A DNA stretch of 64,000 bases from Stappia albiluteola (GCF_014050225.1 NZ_JACFXV010000054.1:1-64000); one strand, 5' to 3'; positions 29,110 through 38,383 are shown, numbered from the stretch's first letter. Numbers and translations are program-made. Notes: generated from the sequence alone by a model not told the origin.

Positions 29110-31122
29110 ATGTTTTCCAAGATCTTGATCGCCAATCGCGGAGAAATTGCCTGCCGCGTCATCAAGACCGCGCGGCGCATGGGCATCAAGACGGTTGCCG
29201 TCTTCTCGGATGCCGACCGCGACGCGATGCATGTGGAGATGGCCGACGAGGCGATCCATATCGGTCCGCCGCAGGCCGCCCAGTCCTATCTCGTCATGGA
29301 CAAGATCATCGCCGCCTGCAAGGCGAGCGGCGCGGAAGCGGTTCACCCCGGCTACGGTTTCCTGTCCGAGCGCGCGGCGTTTCCCGAAGCGCTGGCGGCG
29401 GAAGGCATCGTCTTCATCGGCCCGAACAAGCGCGCCATCGAGGCGATGGGCGACAAGATCGAATCGAAGAAATTCGCCAACGAAGCCAGGGTCTCGACGG
29501 TGCCGGGCTATCTCGGCGTCATCGAAACGGCCGATGAGGCGGTCACGATCGCCGAGGAGATCGGCTATCCCGTCATGATCAAGGCTTCGGCTGGCGGTGG
29601 CGGCAAGGGCATGCGCGTCGCCTGGAACGCTGCGGAAGTGCGCGACGGCTTCGTGCGCTCGAAGTCGGAGGCGGCATCCTCCTTCGGCGACGACCGCGTC
29701 TTCATCGAGAAGTTCATCCAGAACCCGCGCCACATCGAAATCCAGGTGCTGGGCGACAAGCACGGCAATGCGATCTATCTGGGCGAGCGCGAATGCTCCA
29801 TCCAGCGCCGCAACCAGAAGGTGATCGAGGAGGCGCCGTCGCCGCTGCTCGATCCCGAAACGCGCCGCAAGATGGGCGAGCAGGCGGTGGCGCTCGCCAA
29901 GGCGGTCGACTACGATTCCGCCGGTACCGTCGAATTCGTCGCCGGGCAGGACAAGTCCTTCTTCTTCCTCGAGATGAACACCCGCCTGCAGGTGGAGCAT
30001 CCCGTCACCGAACTGATCACCGGCATCGACCTGGTCGAGCAGATGATCCGCGTCGCGGCCGGTGAGAAGCTGTCCATCACGCAGAGCGATGTGCAGCTGA
30101 ACGGCTGGGCGGTCGAGAGCCGCATCTACGCGGAGGACCCTTACCGCAATTTCCTGCCCTCCATCGGCCGACTGGTGCGCTATCGCCCGCCGGCTGAAGA
30201 AACCAGCAATGGCGTGACCATTCGCAACGACACGGGCGTCTCCGAGGGCTCGGAGATTTCCATGTATTACGATCCGATGATCGCCAAGCTGATCACCCAT
30301 GCGCCGACGCGCGAGGAGGCGATCGACGCGATGGGCGACGCGCTGGACGGCTTCGTGGTCGACGGCATCCAGCACAACGTGCCGTTCCTGACGTCGCTGA
30401 TGAAGCACCCGCGCTGGCGCTCCGGCGCGCTGTCGACCGGCTTCATCGCCGAGGAATATCCCGACGGTTTCGCACCCGCTCACCCGGACGATGCGGCGAA
30501 GCGGGTGCTGGCCGCCGTGGCGCTGTCCATGGAAGCGCTGCGCCGCGAGCGCCTCGACCATCTACCGGGGCGTCTTCGCCCGCATTCCGGCGCGGTGCGG
30601 GAGGACTGGGTCGTCCGTCTCGATGACAGCTACCTGCCGGCGAAGATCGTCACCGGCTATCCCGGCACGCCGGTCGAGCTCGATATCTCGGTCGATGGCG
30701 GCGCGGTGGAAACGGTGGTTGCCGACTGGCGTCCGGGCGACGGATTGTGGCAGGGCCGCGTTGGTTCTCAGGAAGTGACCGTGCAGGTGCGCCCGATCCA
30801 GAACGGCTACCGGCTCGACTGGCAGGGCTACTCCGTGGTCGCAAAGGCGATGACGCCCCGGATCGCCGAGCTCGACAAGCTGATGCCGGTCAAGCTGCCG
30901 CCCGATACTTCCAAGATGCTGCTGTGCCCGATGCCGGGCCTGGTCGTGTCCGTCAATGTCGCAGTCGGCCAGGAAGTGAAGGCGGGCGAAACGCTCGCCG
31001 TGGTCGAGGCGATGAAGATGGAAAACGTGCTGCGCGCCGAGCGCGACCTCGTCGTTTCCGCGATCAACGCCACTGCCGGCGACAGCCTTGCCGTGGACGC
31101 GGTGATCATGGAGTTTGAGTAA
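29110..31122 (+). CDS. pccA: Propionyl-CoA carboxylase alpha chain (biotin-containing)
   Basis: Biotin carboxylase plus biotin carrier subunit. It has 670 residues from ATG 29110 (MFSKILIANRGEIACRVI). The ATP-grasp region has KASAGGGGKGM and EMNTRLQVEHPVTE; the C-terminal biotinyl domain has VEAMKMENV with Lys636 as the attachment site. The long middle part before the biotinyl domain corresponds to the BT interaction domain of PccA. It pairs with pccB at 25.1-26.6 kb. Confidence 0.95.
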   Translation: MFSKILIANRGEIACRVIKTARRMGIKTVAVFSDADRDAMHVEMADEAIHIGPPQAAQSYLVMDKIIAACKASGAEAVHPGYGFLSERAAFPEALAAEGIVFIGPNKRAIEAMGDKIESKKFANEARVSTVPGYLGVIETADEAVTIAEEIGYPVMIKASAGGGGKGMRVAWNAAEVRDGFVRSKSEAASSFGDDRVFIEKFIQNPRHIEIQVLGDKHGNAIYLGERECSIQRRNQKVIEEAPSPLLDPETRRKMGEQAVALAKAVDYDSAGTVEFVAGQDKSFFFLEMNTRLQVEHPVTELITGIDLVEQMIRVAAGEKLSITQSDVQLNGWAVESRIYAEDPYRNFLPSIGRLVRYRPPAEETSNGVTIRNDTGVSEGSEISMYYDPMIAKLITHAPTREEAIDAMGDALDGFVVDGIQHNVPFLTSLMKHPRWRSGALSTGFIAEEYPDGFAPAHPDDAAKRVLAAVALSMEALRRERLDHLPGRLRPHSGAVREDWVVRLDDSYLPAKIVTGYPGTPVELDISVDGGAVETVVADWRPGDGLWQGRVGSQEVTVQVRPIQNGYRLDWQGYSVVAKAMTPRIAELDKLMPVKLPPDTSKMLLCPMPGLVVSVNVAVGQEVKAGETLAVVEAMKMENVLRAERDLVVSAINATAGDSLAVDAVIMEFE

Positions 31123-31291
31123 GCGATCGGTCTGATTGTTATGCCGGAAGGATTTGCTGAACACATGCGGCGCCCGGACCGTTCCGAATAGGTATGCCCT
31201 GTGTCTGCAAGGGTTGTCGATGAAATGTGACCAATGTTGCGTTTTGCGGCACTGTTCCCCATGATCGCAAATGGCATTCTGGGAGTCCGTC

Positions 31292-31498
31292 ATGGTGAAT
31301 ATAGTGGACGGCGCAAGGAACGGTCGGCGGGACGGTGCCCGCCGCCACGGCGATAAAGATCATCCTGAGCGGCCTGAATTTTCCGCGAAGGAAGCTGCGC
31401 GCCGCCGAGAGACAGGACAGCGGCAGCGTGCCGTCGAGGATATCGCGAGAGGGGCCGCCGAACGCCACGCTGAGACGCTGAAAAGGCTTGGCGAATAG
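31292..31498 (+). CDS. Putative antitoxin partner of Doc-type toxin
   Basis: 68 residues from ATG 31292; highly charged, with a basic N-terminal half and a helical Glu/Arg-rich C-terminal half (AAERHAETLKRLGE). It ends one base before the toxin ATG, the arrangement of type II toxin-antitoxin pairs. I do not see a clear Phd/YefM fold or the Fic-inhibitory S/T-x-x-x-E-G/N helix, so the call rests on position and size. Confidence 0.55.
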   Translation: MVNIVDGARNGRRDGARRHGDKDHPERPEFSAKEAARRRETGQRQRAVEDIARGAAERHAETLKRLGE

Positions 31499-31499
31499 A

Positions 31500-31910
31500 A
31501 TGGATGAGCCGGTGTGGCTCGAACTAGCGGATCTCGATCGATTGGCGAAGGTTGTGGGCGAACTATTCCCCCGTCATTCCGTGACGCCTTACCCTGCGAA
31601 ACGCAACGATCTTGCTGGCGGCGTCGCGCGAGCCCGGAACAAGTGGCTCTATGATCGGCAAGACGACATGACGGTCCTTGCGGCGGAATATGCTTTCGGG
31701 ATCGGCAAGGCGCATGCATTCGTTGATGGCAACAAGCGGATCGCCTTCCTCGCCGCGGTTACCTTTCTGGAGCTGAATGGCATCGGTCTTCGCGAACCGG
31801 AGTCCGGATTTTTTGCCGAGCCCATCGAAAACCTGGTATCCGGCCGGATCACGACTGAGGAGCTGGCTAGCCACCTCGAACGCCACGCGGAATGGATTGG
31901 ACAGGATTAG
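31500..31910 (+). CDS. doc: Death-on-curing (Doc/Fic) family toxin
   Basis: 136 residues. The Fic core HAFVDGNKR lies at 72-80; in phage P1 Doc this motif phosphorylates EF-Tu rather than AMPylating targets. The N-terminus PVWLELADLDRLAKVV is usual for chromosomal Doc proteins. The start is ATG 31500, one base after the upstream stop. The two genes form a compact pair placed between pccA and a housekeeping gene, with no visible mobile element. Confidence 0.85.
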   Translation: MDEPVWLELADLDRLAKVVGELFPRHSVTPYPAKRNDLAGGVARARNKWLYDRQDDMTVLAAEYAFGIGKAHAFVDGNKRIAFLAAVTFLELNGIGLREPESGFFAEPIENLVSGRITTEELASHLERHAEWIGQD

Positions 31911-31963
31911 GCAGTCTTTACTCCGATGTTTTGTCTGAATTTCGTCTCGGAGAATGACGCCCC

Positions 31964-32389
31964 ATGCCGCTTTATTTTTCCTATGGTGCGAATATGAGCC
32001 GGGAGGAAATGGCTTCCCGCTGTCCGGGCGCGGAAGCGCAGGGCGTGGCTCTGCTGCGGGGGTGGCGGTTCGTCATCTCCGGTGACGGCTGGGCTTCGAT
32101 AGAGCGCCGGCCGGGTTCGACGGTTCATGGCGTGCTGTGGGAGCTGGCACTCGGCCATGTCCGCGCGCTCGACCGCTACGAGGGCGTGCAGCGCGGCTGG
32201 TACGAGAAGGTGCATATGCCGATCGCACGTCCCGGCGGTGGCGGCAGGGCGCTCGTCTATATCGGTACGAACCGGACACAGGGCAGGCCAAACCCCTCCT
32301 ATTTCAACGGCGTCGTGCTGCCGGCGGCGCGCGCGTGGGGGCTGCCGGAGGTTTATGTGGCCGAACTGGAAAGCTGGAACAGGCGTTGA
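31964..32389 (+). CDS. Gamma-glutamylcyclotransferase-like (GGCT/AIG2 fold) protein
   Basis: 141 residues. The N-terminal YFSYGANM matches the YGSN-type nucleotide-fold loop, and DRYEGVQRGWY carries the glutamate expected to act as catalytic base. The family cleaves gamma-glutamyl peptides to 5-oxoproline, but the actual substrate is unknown. It stands alone 53 bases after the toxin gene. Confidence 0.8.
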   Translation: MPLYFSYGANMSREEMASRCPGAEAQGVALLRGWRFVISGDGWASIERRPGSTVHGVLWELALGHVRALDRYEGVQRGWYEKVHMPIARPGGGGRALVYIGTNRTQGRPNPSYFNGVVLPAARAWGLPEVYVAELESWNRR

Positions 32390-32463
32390 TGCGCAAAGAG
32401 GCTGCGCCGCCGCCGTCCAGAGGTTAGACTGACGCTTTCCTTCCGCGCGATACGGACCGCGAC

Positions 32464-32739
32464 ATGAGATCGGTGCATGTATCCATATCGGGTCGGGTGC
32501 AGGGCGTCGGCTTTCGCGCCTGGCTCGCGCGAACGGCAGCGGCGCAGGATCTGAGCGGCTGGGTGAGGAACCGGCGCACGGGAGAGGTCGAAGCCGTGCT
32601 CTGCGGCTCCGAAGGCGCCGTCGAGGCGGTTCTCACCGCCGCCCATGTCGGTCCCGCCGGCGCCAGGGTGGACGAGGTTCTGATCCTGGGCGACGCGGCA
32701 CCCGTCGATGGTGCGTTCGAGGTGATTGCGACGGTGTAG
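32464..32739 (+). CDS. acyP: Acylphosphatase
   Basis: Hydrolyses carboxyl-phosphate bonds such as acetyl phosphate. It has 91 residues, the normal length. The phosphate-binding loop SGRVQGVGFR gives catalytic Arg18, and GWVRN gives Asn36. It is convergent with lipB, with one base between stop codons. Confidence 0.93.
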   Translation: MRSVHVSISGRVQGVGFRAWLARTAAAQDLSGWVRNRRTGEVEAVLCGSEGAVEAVLTAAHVGPAGARVDEVLILGDAAPVDGAFEVIATV

Positions 32740-32740
32740 C

Positions 32741-33442
32741 CTATACCCGGATCGTCGGCCCGAAGCGCTGCTCGAACTCCGCCCTCAGGATCGAATCGAC
32801 TTCCGCCATGGTGACCGGCAGGCCGAGATCGACGAGGCTGGTGACGCCGTGCTGGTCGATGCCGCAGGGCACGATGCCGGAGAAATGCTCCAGTTCGGGC
32901 TCCACGTTCAGCGAAATGCCGTGGAAGCTGACCCAGCGGCGAACGCGGATGCCGATTGCCGCAATCTTGTCCTCGATATCTCTGCCCTTGTCCGGACGGC
33001 GGACCCAGACGCCGACACGATCCTCCCGCCGCTCGCCGCGGACATGGAAATTCCACAACGAGCCGATGATCCAGTCCTCGAGTGCCGCGATGAAGGCGCG
33101 TATGTCCGGCTGGCGGCGCTTCAGGTCGAGCATGACATAGGCCACGCGCTGGCCCGGCCCGTGATAGGTGTATTGTCCGCCGCGCCCGCTCCTGAAGACG
33201 GGGAAGCGGTCGGGCGCGAGCAGGTCCTGCGTCTCGGCGCTTGTGCCTGCCGTATAAAGGGGAGGGTGCTCCAGCAGCCATACCCGCTCGGCTGTCTTGC
33301 CCTCCGCGATCGCCGCGACGCGAGCCTCCATCTCGGCTACAGCCTCCTCATAGCCGACGGGTTCGTCGGAAATGACCCACTCGACCGGCGGGAGATCGTC
33401 GGAGCCGAGGAAATTGATCGGGAGCGAGGCGCGGTCGTTCAT
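32741..33442 (-). CDS. lipB: Octanoyltransferase LipB
   Basis: Transfers octanoate from acyl carrier protein to lipoyl domains. It has 233 residues. [16 protein letters not shown] is the family segment; [10 protein letters not shown] carries the catalytic lysine and [14 protein letters not shown] the acyl-accepting cysteine. The first codons ([11 protein letters not shown]) give a normal length. It is divergent from the FliN-family gene. Confidence 0.95.
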   Translation of the reverse strand: MNDRASLPINFLGSDDLPPVEWVISDEPVGYEEAVAEMEARVAAIAEGKTAERVWLLEHPPLYTAGTSAETQDLLAPDRFPVFRSGRGGQYTYHGPGQRVAYVMLDLKRRQPDIRAFIAALEDWIIGSLWNFHVRGERREDRVGVWVRRPDKGRDIEDKIAAIGIRVRRWVSFHGISLNVEPELEHFSGIVPCGIDQHGVTSLVDLGLPVTMAEVDSILRAEFEQRFGPTIRV

Positions 33443-33465
33443 CGAAGTCTGTCGTTTTGCGAGAG

Positions 33466-33484
33466 GGTTAAGTCTTTGTTAACC
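33466..33484. promoter_or_regulatory. CtrA-type box, TTAA-N7-TTAAC
   Basis: GGTTAA, seven bases, then TTAACC: a perfect inverted repeat that contains TTAA-N7-TTAAC at 33468-33483. This is the consensus of the alphaproteobacterial cell-cycle regulator CtrA. It lies between the divergent lipB and FliN-family genes, 88 bases before the latter's start. Confidence 0.6.
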
Positions 33485-33571
33485 AGAAGCAGGGCGAACT
33501 GGGTACCCGACACTGCAGCGCATCGTGCCCGGGACGATGGCAAGACCATCCAATAGCGGCGGAAAGAATGA

Positions 33572-33838
33572 ATGGCCACCTTCGATAACATCTCGGTCGA
33601 AATATCCGTCGTTCTCGGCAAGTCGGAAATGCCGATCCATCAGTTGCTGCGCATGGGCCGCGGCGCCGTTATCGAGCTGGCGGCACATGAAGACGACGAC
33701 GTCGAAATCCTTGCCAACAACGTTCCGGTGGCGCGCGGGCAAGTGGTGCTGCAGGGCGACCGGATCGGCATCTCGGTGACCGAAATCCTGCGCCGCGGCG
33801 TTGAGAAGCGCCCGACGCGCGGCGAGGGACCGATCTGA
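33572..33838 (+). CDS. FliN-family flagellar motor switch-like protein
   Basis: 88 residues covering the SpoA/FliN C-ring domain (ISVEISVVLGKSEMPIHQLLRMGRGAVIEL, split here only by normal loops). Canonical FliN often has an N-terminal extension, which is absent. No other flagellar gene is in the window, so it is either a stray motor component or a paralogue. A CtrA-type box upstream fits cell-cycle-controlled motility expression. Confidence 0.85.
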   Translation: MATFDNISVEISVVLGKSEMPIHQLLRMGRGAVIELAAHEDDDVEILANNVPVARGQVVLQGDRIGISVTEILRRGVEKRPTRGEGPI

Positions 33839-34000
33839 GAATTTGCCGCCCGTCCGGCAGTGTCCTTTCGCGGCAATTGCAAGCCGTTGCCGGTTTTCTT
33901 CCACCATGTGAATATCTTCGCTCGCGCCCCTTGCGCGGCAGAATCCGATTTGCTAGAGGAAGGCTCCGCCGCGCCGAGGGGTGCGGGCGGAAGGAAAATC

Positions 34001-34085
34001 GCGGTCGTGGCGGAATTGGTAGACGCGCAGCGTTGAGGTCGCTGTGGGGCAACCCGTGGAAGTTCGAGTCTTCTCGACCGCACCA
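34001..34085 (+). tRNA. tRNA-Leu (anticodon GAG)
   Basis: 85 bases with encoded CCA. The acceptor stem GCGGTCG pairs with CGACCGC followed by A and CCA. The anticodon stem CAGCG/CGCTG holds loop TTGAGGT with GAG at 34035-34037. A long variable arm and a ttcgagt T-loop are present, as expected for a class II leucine tRNA. Followed by a terminator. Confidence 0.97.
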
Positions 34086-34105
34086 TTCCTGAAATCCCTC
34101 GCTTC

Positions 34106-34143
34106 AAAAAGCCTCCGAGTGGCAATGCCCTCGGAGGCTTTTT
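34106..34143 (+). terminator. Terminator after tRNA-Leu
   Basis: A perfect 14-bp stem, AAAAAGCCTCCGAG at 34106-34119 with CTCGGAGGCTTTTT at 34130-34143, has A-run and T-run flanks so it could work on both strands. It lies 21 bases after the tRNA. Confidence 0.9.
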
Positions 34144-34343
34144 GCGTTTACGGCTTGCAACGGGGCGGCAGTTGACAGCGCGCGATGGCGGAAGGAACCT
34201 GATGATCGAGTTCCGGGCATTCTCAACTGGCGTTGCCGGGGACTTGATGACAGGTGCGGATATCTGCGGTTTCGCGCCACGCAACCGGCCTCAGTAGTTG
34301 TCGATGATCCAGTAGGCGTGCCCGCCAGTGCCACGAGGCGCAA

Positions 34344-35627
34344 ATGCCCTACCCGATGCCCGAAAACGAAACCGAGAGAAACGAGGCCGTTCGTTCTTAC
34401 CACATCATGAACTCGCCGCCGGAAGTCGCCTATGATGAGATTGGCGAACTTGCCGCGGAGATTTGCGAATGTCCCGTCTCCTATGTCGGGTTCATCGAGG
34501 ACGACCGTTTCTGGATGAAGGCGAAATACGGGCTGCCGGATGACCTGGAGGGTTGTCCGCGCGAAATCGCCTTCTGTTCAGTCACGATCTGCGGTGCCGA
34601 CCTCGTGGTCTCACCCGACTTGCAGCAGGACGAGCGTTTCAAGGAGTTCTATTTCGTCGTCAACGATCCGCATTTCCGCTTCTATGCCGCCATGCCGCTG
34701 GTGACGCCTGAGGGCTATTCGCTGGGAACCATCTGCGTGATGGATTTCAAGCCGCATCAGCTGACCTTCGAGAAGGCGGAAAGCCTTCGCAGGCTGGGTC
34801 ACCAGGTGGTCGGATTGCTGGAGCACCGCCGCCGGATCTTGGAACTCGATCGCGCGATGGCGCAACTCGACCAGGCACACCGCGATCTGGCGGATGAGAA
34901 AAGGCGCTCGGAAGAACTGTTGCACCGCATTCTCCCCGAGCCGATTGCCCGCGAACTTAAAGAGACCGAAAAGGTGGAGCCGAAATTCTTTCCCTCCGCC
35001 ACCGTCATGATCGCCGATATCTGCGGGTTCACGAATTTCACGCGGCATACGGAGCCGGCGGCGTTGCTGGCGCTGCTGAACAGGTACTACTCCGAATTCG
35101 ACCGGGCGATTGCCGCGTTCGGCCTTGAGAAGGTGAAGACGATAGGCGACGCCTATCTTGCGGTGGCGGGGGTTCCGGAGCCTGTGAAAAATAGCGCGGC
35201 AAGGGCCTGCGCCGCTGCGCTTTCGATCATGGAAGCCTGCCGCAGGATTCGCCGGGAGCGCGAAAGGCTTCACCTGCCTTTCTTCGACCTGCGGATCGGG
35301 CTCCATTGCGGCCCGCTGATCGCCGGAGTGGTGGGCACGAGCCGCTTCAGTTACGACATCTGGGGAGACGCGGTGAATCTGGCCGCGGCCTGCGAGGCCG
35401 CCAGCCAGCCGAACCGGATCAATCTCTCACAGGAGGTATGGGGGCATGTAAGCCCCTGTTTCGAAGCGGAGGAGAGGGGTGGTGTCCTCTGCAAGGACGG
35501 TATGGCGTTCCCGATGTATTTCCTGAGCAGGTTGAAGCGGGAATATTCATCCGATGAGGAGGGCCTCCTCGCCAACCAGGCGATGTTTGCAGAGCTTCAT
35601 CTGAACCGGGCCGGATCGGGCGCCTGA
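34344..35627 (+). CDS. GAF domain class III adenylate/guanylate cyclase
   Basis: 427 residues, cytosolic. An N-terminal GAF-like sensor spans about 20-175, a short coiled-coil linker follows (LDRAMAQLDQAHRDLADEKRRSEELLHRILPEPIA), and then the cyclase domain. Metal-binding aspartates are Asp225 (IADICGFT) and Asp269 (KTIGDAY); the lysine before TIGD and the Asp of YDIWGD favour ATP as substrate. It probably makes cAMP in response to a small ligand. It is one of two class III cyclases in the window. Confidence 0.88.
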   Translation: MPYPMPENETERNEAVRSYHIMNSPPEVAYDEIGELAAEICECPVSYVGFIEDDRFWMKAKYGLPDDLEGCPREIAFCSVTICGADLVVSPDLQQDERFKEFYFVVNDPHFRFYAAMPLVTPEGYSLGTICVMDFKPHQLTFEKAESLRRLGHQVVGLLEHRRRILELDRAMAQLDQAHRDLADEKRRSEELLHRILPEPIARELKETEKVEPKFFPSATVMIADICGFTNFTRHTEPAALLALLNRYYSEFDRAIAAFGLEKVKTIGDAYLAVAGVPEPVKNSAARACAAALSIMEACRRIRRERERLHLPFFDLRIGLHCGPLIAGVVGTSRFSYDIWGDAVNLAAACEAASQPNRINLSQEVWGHVSPCFEAEERGGVLCKDGMAFPMYFLSRLKREYSSDEEGLLANQAMFAELHLNRAGSGA

Positions 35628-35801
35628 GGCGACTGGTTTCAACCGAATCTCGGCCGGGCAATTCTCCATGCGAGCGGCCCCGTTTCCCACCGGCGTTACC
35701 CGCCCGCGAAACCTCGGGAAGTCAGCTTCAAATTCGGAGAATTCGTTTGTCCCGTGAAAGGCGGGCCGCTAAGTGTGGCCGGTACCACACGCGAATCCTG
35801 A

Positions 35802-37250
35802 ATGTCGATCGACCTTGAGCAAGCGGAGGGGACCGTGACGGAGACCGACATCGTCGACGCGCCGGCTGACGCGCCCGAGGCGATCCCCGTCCGTGACGAG
35901 GAGGGGCGGATCGACGCCGCCTTCCTGCAGAAGGTCGAAGACGCGATCGAGGCGGGCGACGAGACCGCCGTCCGGGAGCTTGCCGGCGACCTGCACGAAG
36001 CCGATCTCGGCGATCTTCTGGAAGCGCTGGGCGAAAACGACCGGCCACGGCTGGTCCAGCTGCTTGGCGGCGACTTCGACTTCGCGGCGCTGACCGAACT
36101 CGACGAGGCGGTCCGCGTCAAGCTCATCGACCAGCTGCCGGCCGAGGATGTCGCCGAGGGTATCGGCGAGCTCGATTCGGACGACGCCGTCTACATTCTG
36201 GAGGATCTGGAGCCGGAAGAGCAGGCGGCGATCCTCAACCAGCTTTCCTTTTCCGACCGCATCCAGCTGCAGCGTTCGCTAGACTATCCGGAGGAATCGG
36301 CCGGCCGTCTGATGCAGACGGACTTTATCGCCGTGCCGCCCTTTTGGACCGTCGGCCAGACGATCGATCACCTGCGCGAAGACCACGACCTGCCGGATAC
36401 GTTCTACGAGATCTACGTGGTCGACCCGGCCTTCCGCCTGCTCGGCGCCGTGGCGCTCGACAAGCTGCTGCGCACCAAGCGCTCCCGCAAGATCGCAAAG
36501 ATCATGACCGAGGAACGCCAGGCGGTGGCGGCCACCGAGGATCGGGAGGAGGTGGCCCGCCTCTTCGAGCGCTACAATCTCGTCTCGGCGGCGGTGGTCG
36601 ACGAAGGCGAGCGCCTTGTCGGTGTGCTCACCATCGACGACATCGTCGATGTGATCCAGGAAGAAGCGGAAGAAGACCTGCGCGCGCTGGCCGGTGTGGG
36701 CGACGAGGAAATCTCCGACACGGTGATGGTCATCGCCCGCTCGCGGCTGACCTGGCTGATCGTCAACCTCGCGACCGCCGTCCTCGCTTCCGTCGTCATT
36801 TCGCTGTTTGAAAATACTATTGAGGCGATGGTGGCGCTGGCCGTGCTGATGCCGATCGTCGCTTCCATGGGCGGCAATGCCGGCACCCAGACGATGACGG
36901 TCGCCGTGCGCGCCATCGCCACGCAGGAACTCGGCTCGCGCAATTTCTGGCGGGTGCTCAGGCGCGAGGTGCTGGTCGCCATTCTCAACGGCGTGGCGCT
37001 GGCCCTGCTGATGGGCCTCGTTGCAGGGGTCTGGTTTGCCAACCCCGGCCTGGGCCTCGTCATCGGGACGGCAATCATCGTCAACCAGCTCTTCGCCGGC
37101 CTGGCCGGCCTGATGATCCCCATTATCCTGGAGCGGCTGGAAGTCGATCCGGCAATCGCCTCCAGCGTCTTCGTGACGACGGTCACGGACGTGGTCGGCT
37201 TCTTCGCCTTCCTCGGCATTGCCGCCCTGTGGTTCGGTCTGCCATTCTGA
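35802..37250 (+). CDS. mgtE: Magnesium transporter MgtE
   Basis: 482 residues. The N-terminal MgtE superhelical domain contains AEDVAEGIGELDSDDAVYILEDL; two CBS domains lie at about 150-265, and the five-helix membrane domain begins near RLTWLIVNLATAVLASVV. MPIVASMGGNAGTQT is the pore signature. It mediates regulated Mg2+ entry. No Mg riboswitch was recognised in the 174 bases upstream. Confidence 0.94.
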   Translation: MSIDLEQAEGTVTETDIVDAPADAPEAIPVRDEEGRIDAAFLQKVEDAIEAGDETAVRELAGDLHEADLGDLLEALGENDRPRLVQLLGGDFDFAALTELDEAVRVKLIDQLPAEDVAEGIGELDSDDAVYILEDLEPEEQAAILNQLSFSDRIQLQRSLDYPEESAGRLMQTDFIAVPPFWTVGQTIDHLREDHDLPDTFYEIYVVDPAFRLLGAVALDKLLRTKRSRKIAKIMTEERQAVAATEDREEVARLFERYNLVSAAVVDEGERLVGVLTIDDIVDVIQEEAEEDLRALAGVGDEEISDTVMVIARSRLTWLIVNLATAVLASVVISLFENTIEAMVALAVLMPIVASMGGNAGTQTMTVAVRAIATQELGSRNFWRVLRREVLVAILNGVALALLMGLVAGVWFANPGLGLVIGTAIIVNQLFAGLAGLMIPIILERLEVDPAIASSVFVTTVTDVVGFFAFLGIAALWFGLPF

Positions 37251-37279
37251 TCCTTCCCGCGAACCCGAGGGAGGAGCGA

Positions 37280-37705
37280 ATGTCCGCACCACCGCCGATC
37301 GGCGGCATTCTCGAAACTTCCGTCTATGTGGAGGACCTGGAACGGGCGCATGCCTTTTACAACGGCGTGCTCGGCCTCAAGCGCATGGTCGAGGGCGAGC
37401 GGCTCTTTGCCTATGACGCGGCGCCCGGCGAGACGCTGCTGGTCTTTCGCCGCGGTTTCACCGCAGAGGATATCGCAACGCCCGGCGGCGTGGTGCCCGG
37501 CCACCACAGCGAGGGACCGAGCCACTTCGCCTTCAAGATCGCGGGGCGGGATCTTCAGCCGTGGCGGGACTATCTCGCGGCGGCCAGTATCGATATCATC
37601 AGTGAGGTCGTTTGGCCGGCGGGAGGCACCAGCCTCTATTTCCGCGACCCCGACAACAACGTGCTGGAACTTGCCGCCCCGCCGCTTTGGCCGAACTATG
37701 TCTGA
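37280..37705 (+). CDS. VOC (glyoxalase/bleomycin resistance) family protein
   Basis: 141 residues from ATG 37280 with a gagggaggagcg Shine-Dalgarno. A single betaalphabetabetabeta pair: ETSVYVEDLERAHAFYNGVLGL at the N-terminus, a metal-type His in SHFAFK and Glu in VLELA at the C-terminus. The substrate is unknown. It is 29 bases downstream of mgtE and 23 upstream of the lysozyme gene. Confidence 0.85.
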   Translation: MSAPPPIGGILETSVYVEDLERAHAFYNGVLGLKRMVEGERLFAYDAAPGETLLVFRRGFTAEDIATPGGVVPGHHSEGPSHFAFKIAGRDLQPWRDYLAAASIDIISEVVWPAGGTSLYFRDPDNNVLELAAPPLWPNYV

Positions 37706-37728
37706 ACCGGAACCACGGAGCAGGCGTC

Positions 37729-38343
37729 ATGACGAAGATCGGCATCGATGTCTCCCACCATCAGGGCGAGATCGACTGGCACGCGGTGGAAAGTGACGGC
37801 GTCGCCTTTGCCTATATGAAGGCGACCGAAGGCGGCGATTTCTGCGACCCGCGCTTTGCCGAGAACTGGCAGGGCGCACGGATCGCCGGCGTGCCGCGCG
37901 GGGCCTATCACGTCTTCTCCTACCGCCGGCCGGGCATCGTGCAGGCGGAAAACTTCATCGGCACGGTGCCAACCGCCATGCTGGCAACATTGCCGCCGGC
38001 GCTGGACCTGGAAATCCTCGGCAGTGAGGACGACCTGCCCACCCGCGCCGAACTGCTGGCGGAAATCCGGGCCTGGCTCACGGTGGTGGAGGCGCAGGCA
38101 GGCCGTCCGGCGATGATCTACACCACGCGTGATTTCCACCGGCGCTACCTGCAGGGAACCGATATCGCCGAAGGCGGTACCGCGCGTCCCCTGTGGCTGC
38201 GCTCCATCGGCACGGAGCCTGACTTCTGCGCCGACTGGACGATCTGGCAGTTCGACGACAAGGGGCAGGTGAAAGGCATCGACGCTCATGTCGACCGCAA
38301 CCGCATCTGCGAGCGTGTCTCGGTGATGGAACTGGTGGCTTAA
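37729..38343 (+). CDS. Glycoside hydrolase family 25 lysozyme
   Basis: 204 residues from ATG 37729. The family start KIGIDVSHHQGEIDW supplies the first catalytic Asp (Asp7), followed by FAYMKATEGG, GAYHVFSY, PALDLEI (catalytic Asp-x-Glu) and a terminal WQFDDKGQVKGIDAHVDRN. No signal peptide is seen, which is odd for a cell-wall muramidase; it may be delivered by another route or released on lysis. Confidence 0.9.
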   Translation: MTKIGIDVSHHQGEIDWHAVESDGVAFAYMKATEGGDFCDPRFAENWQGARIAGVPRGAYHVFSYRRPGIVQAENFIGTVPTAMLATLPPALDLEILGSEDDLPTRAELLAEIRAWLTVVEAQAGRPAMIYTTRDFHRRYLQGTDIAEGGTARPLWLRSIGTEPDFCADWTIWQFDDKGQVKGIDAHVDRNRICERVSVMELVA

Positions 38344-38383
38344 GGTGTCATCCATATGATTATAAACGTATAAAATTATTCTA

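Noticed and set aside
31139-31468. Minus-strand frame opposite the antitoxin gene
   Set aside because: No RBS or domain; it is antisense to the compact toxin-antitoxin unit.
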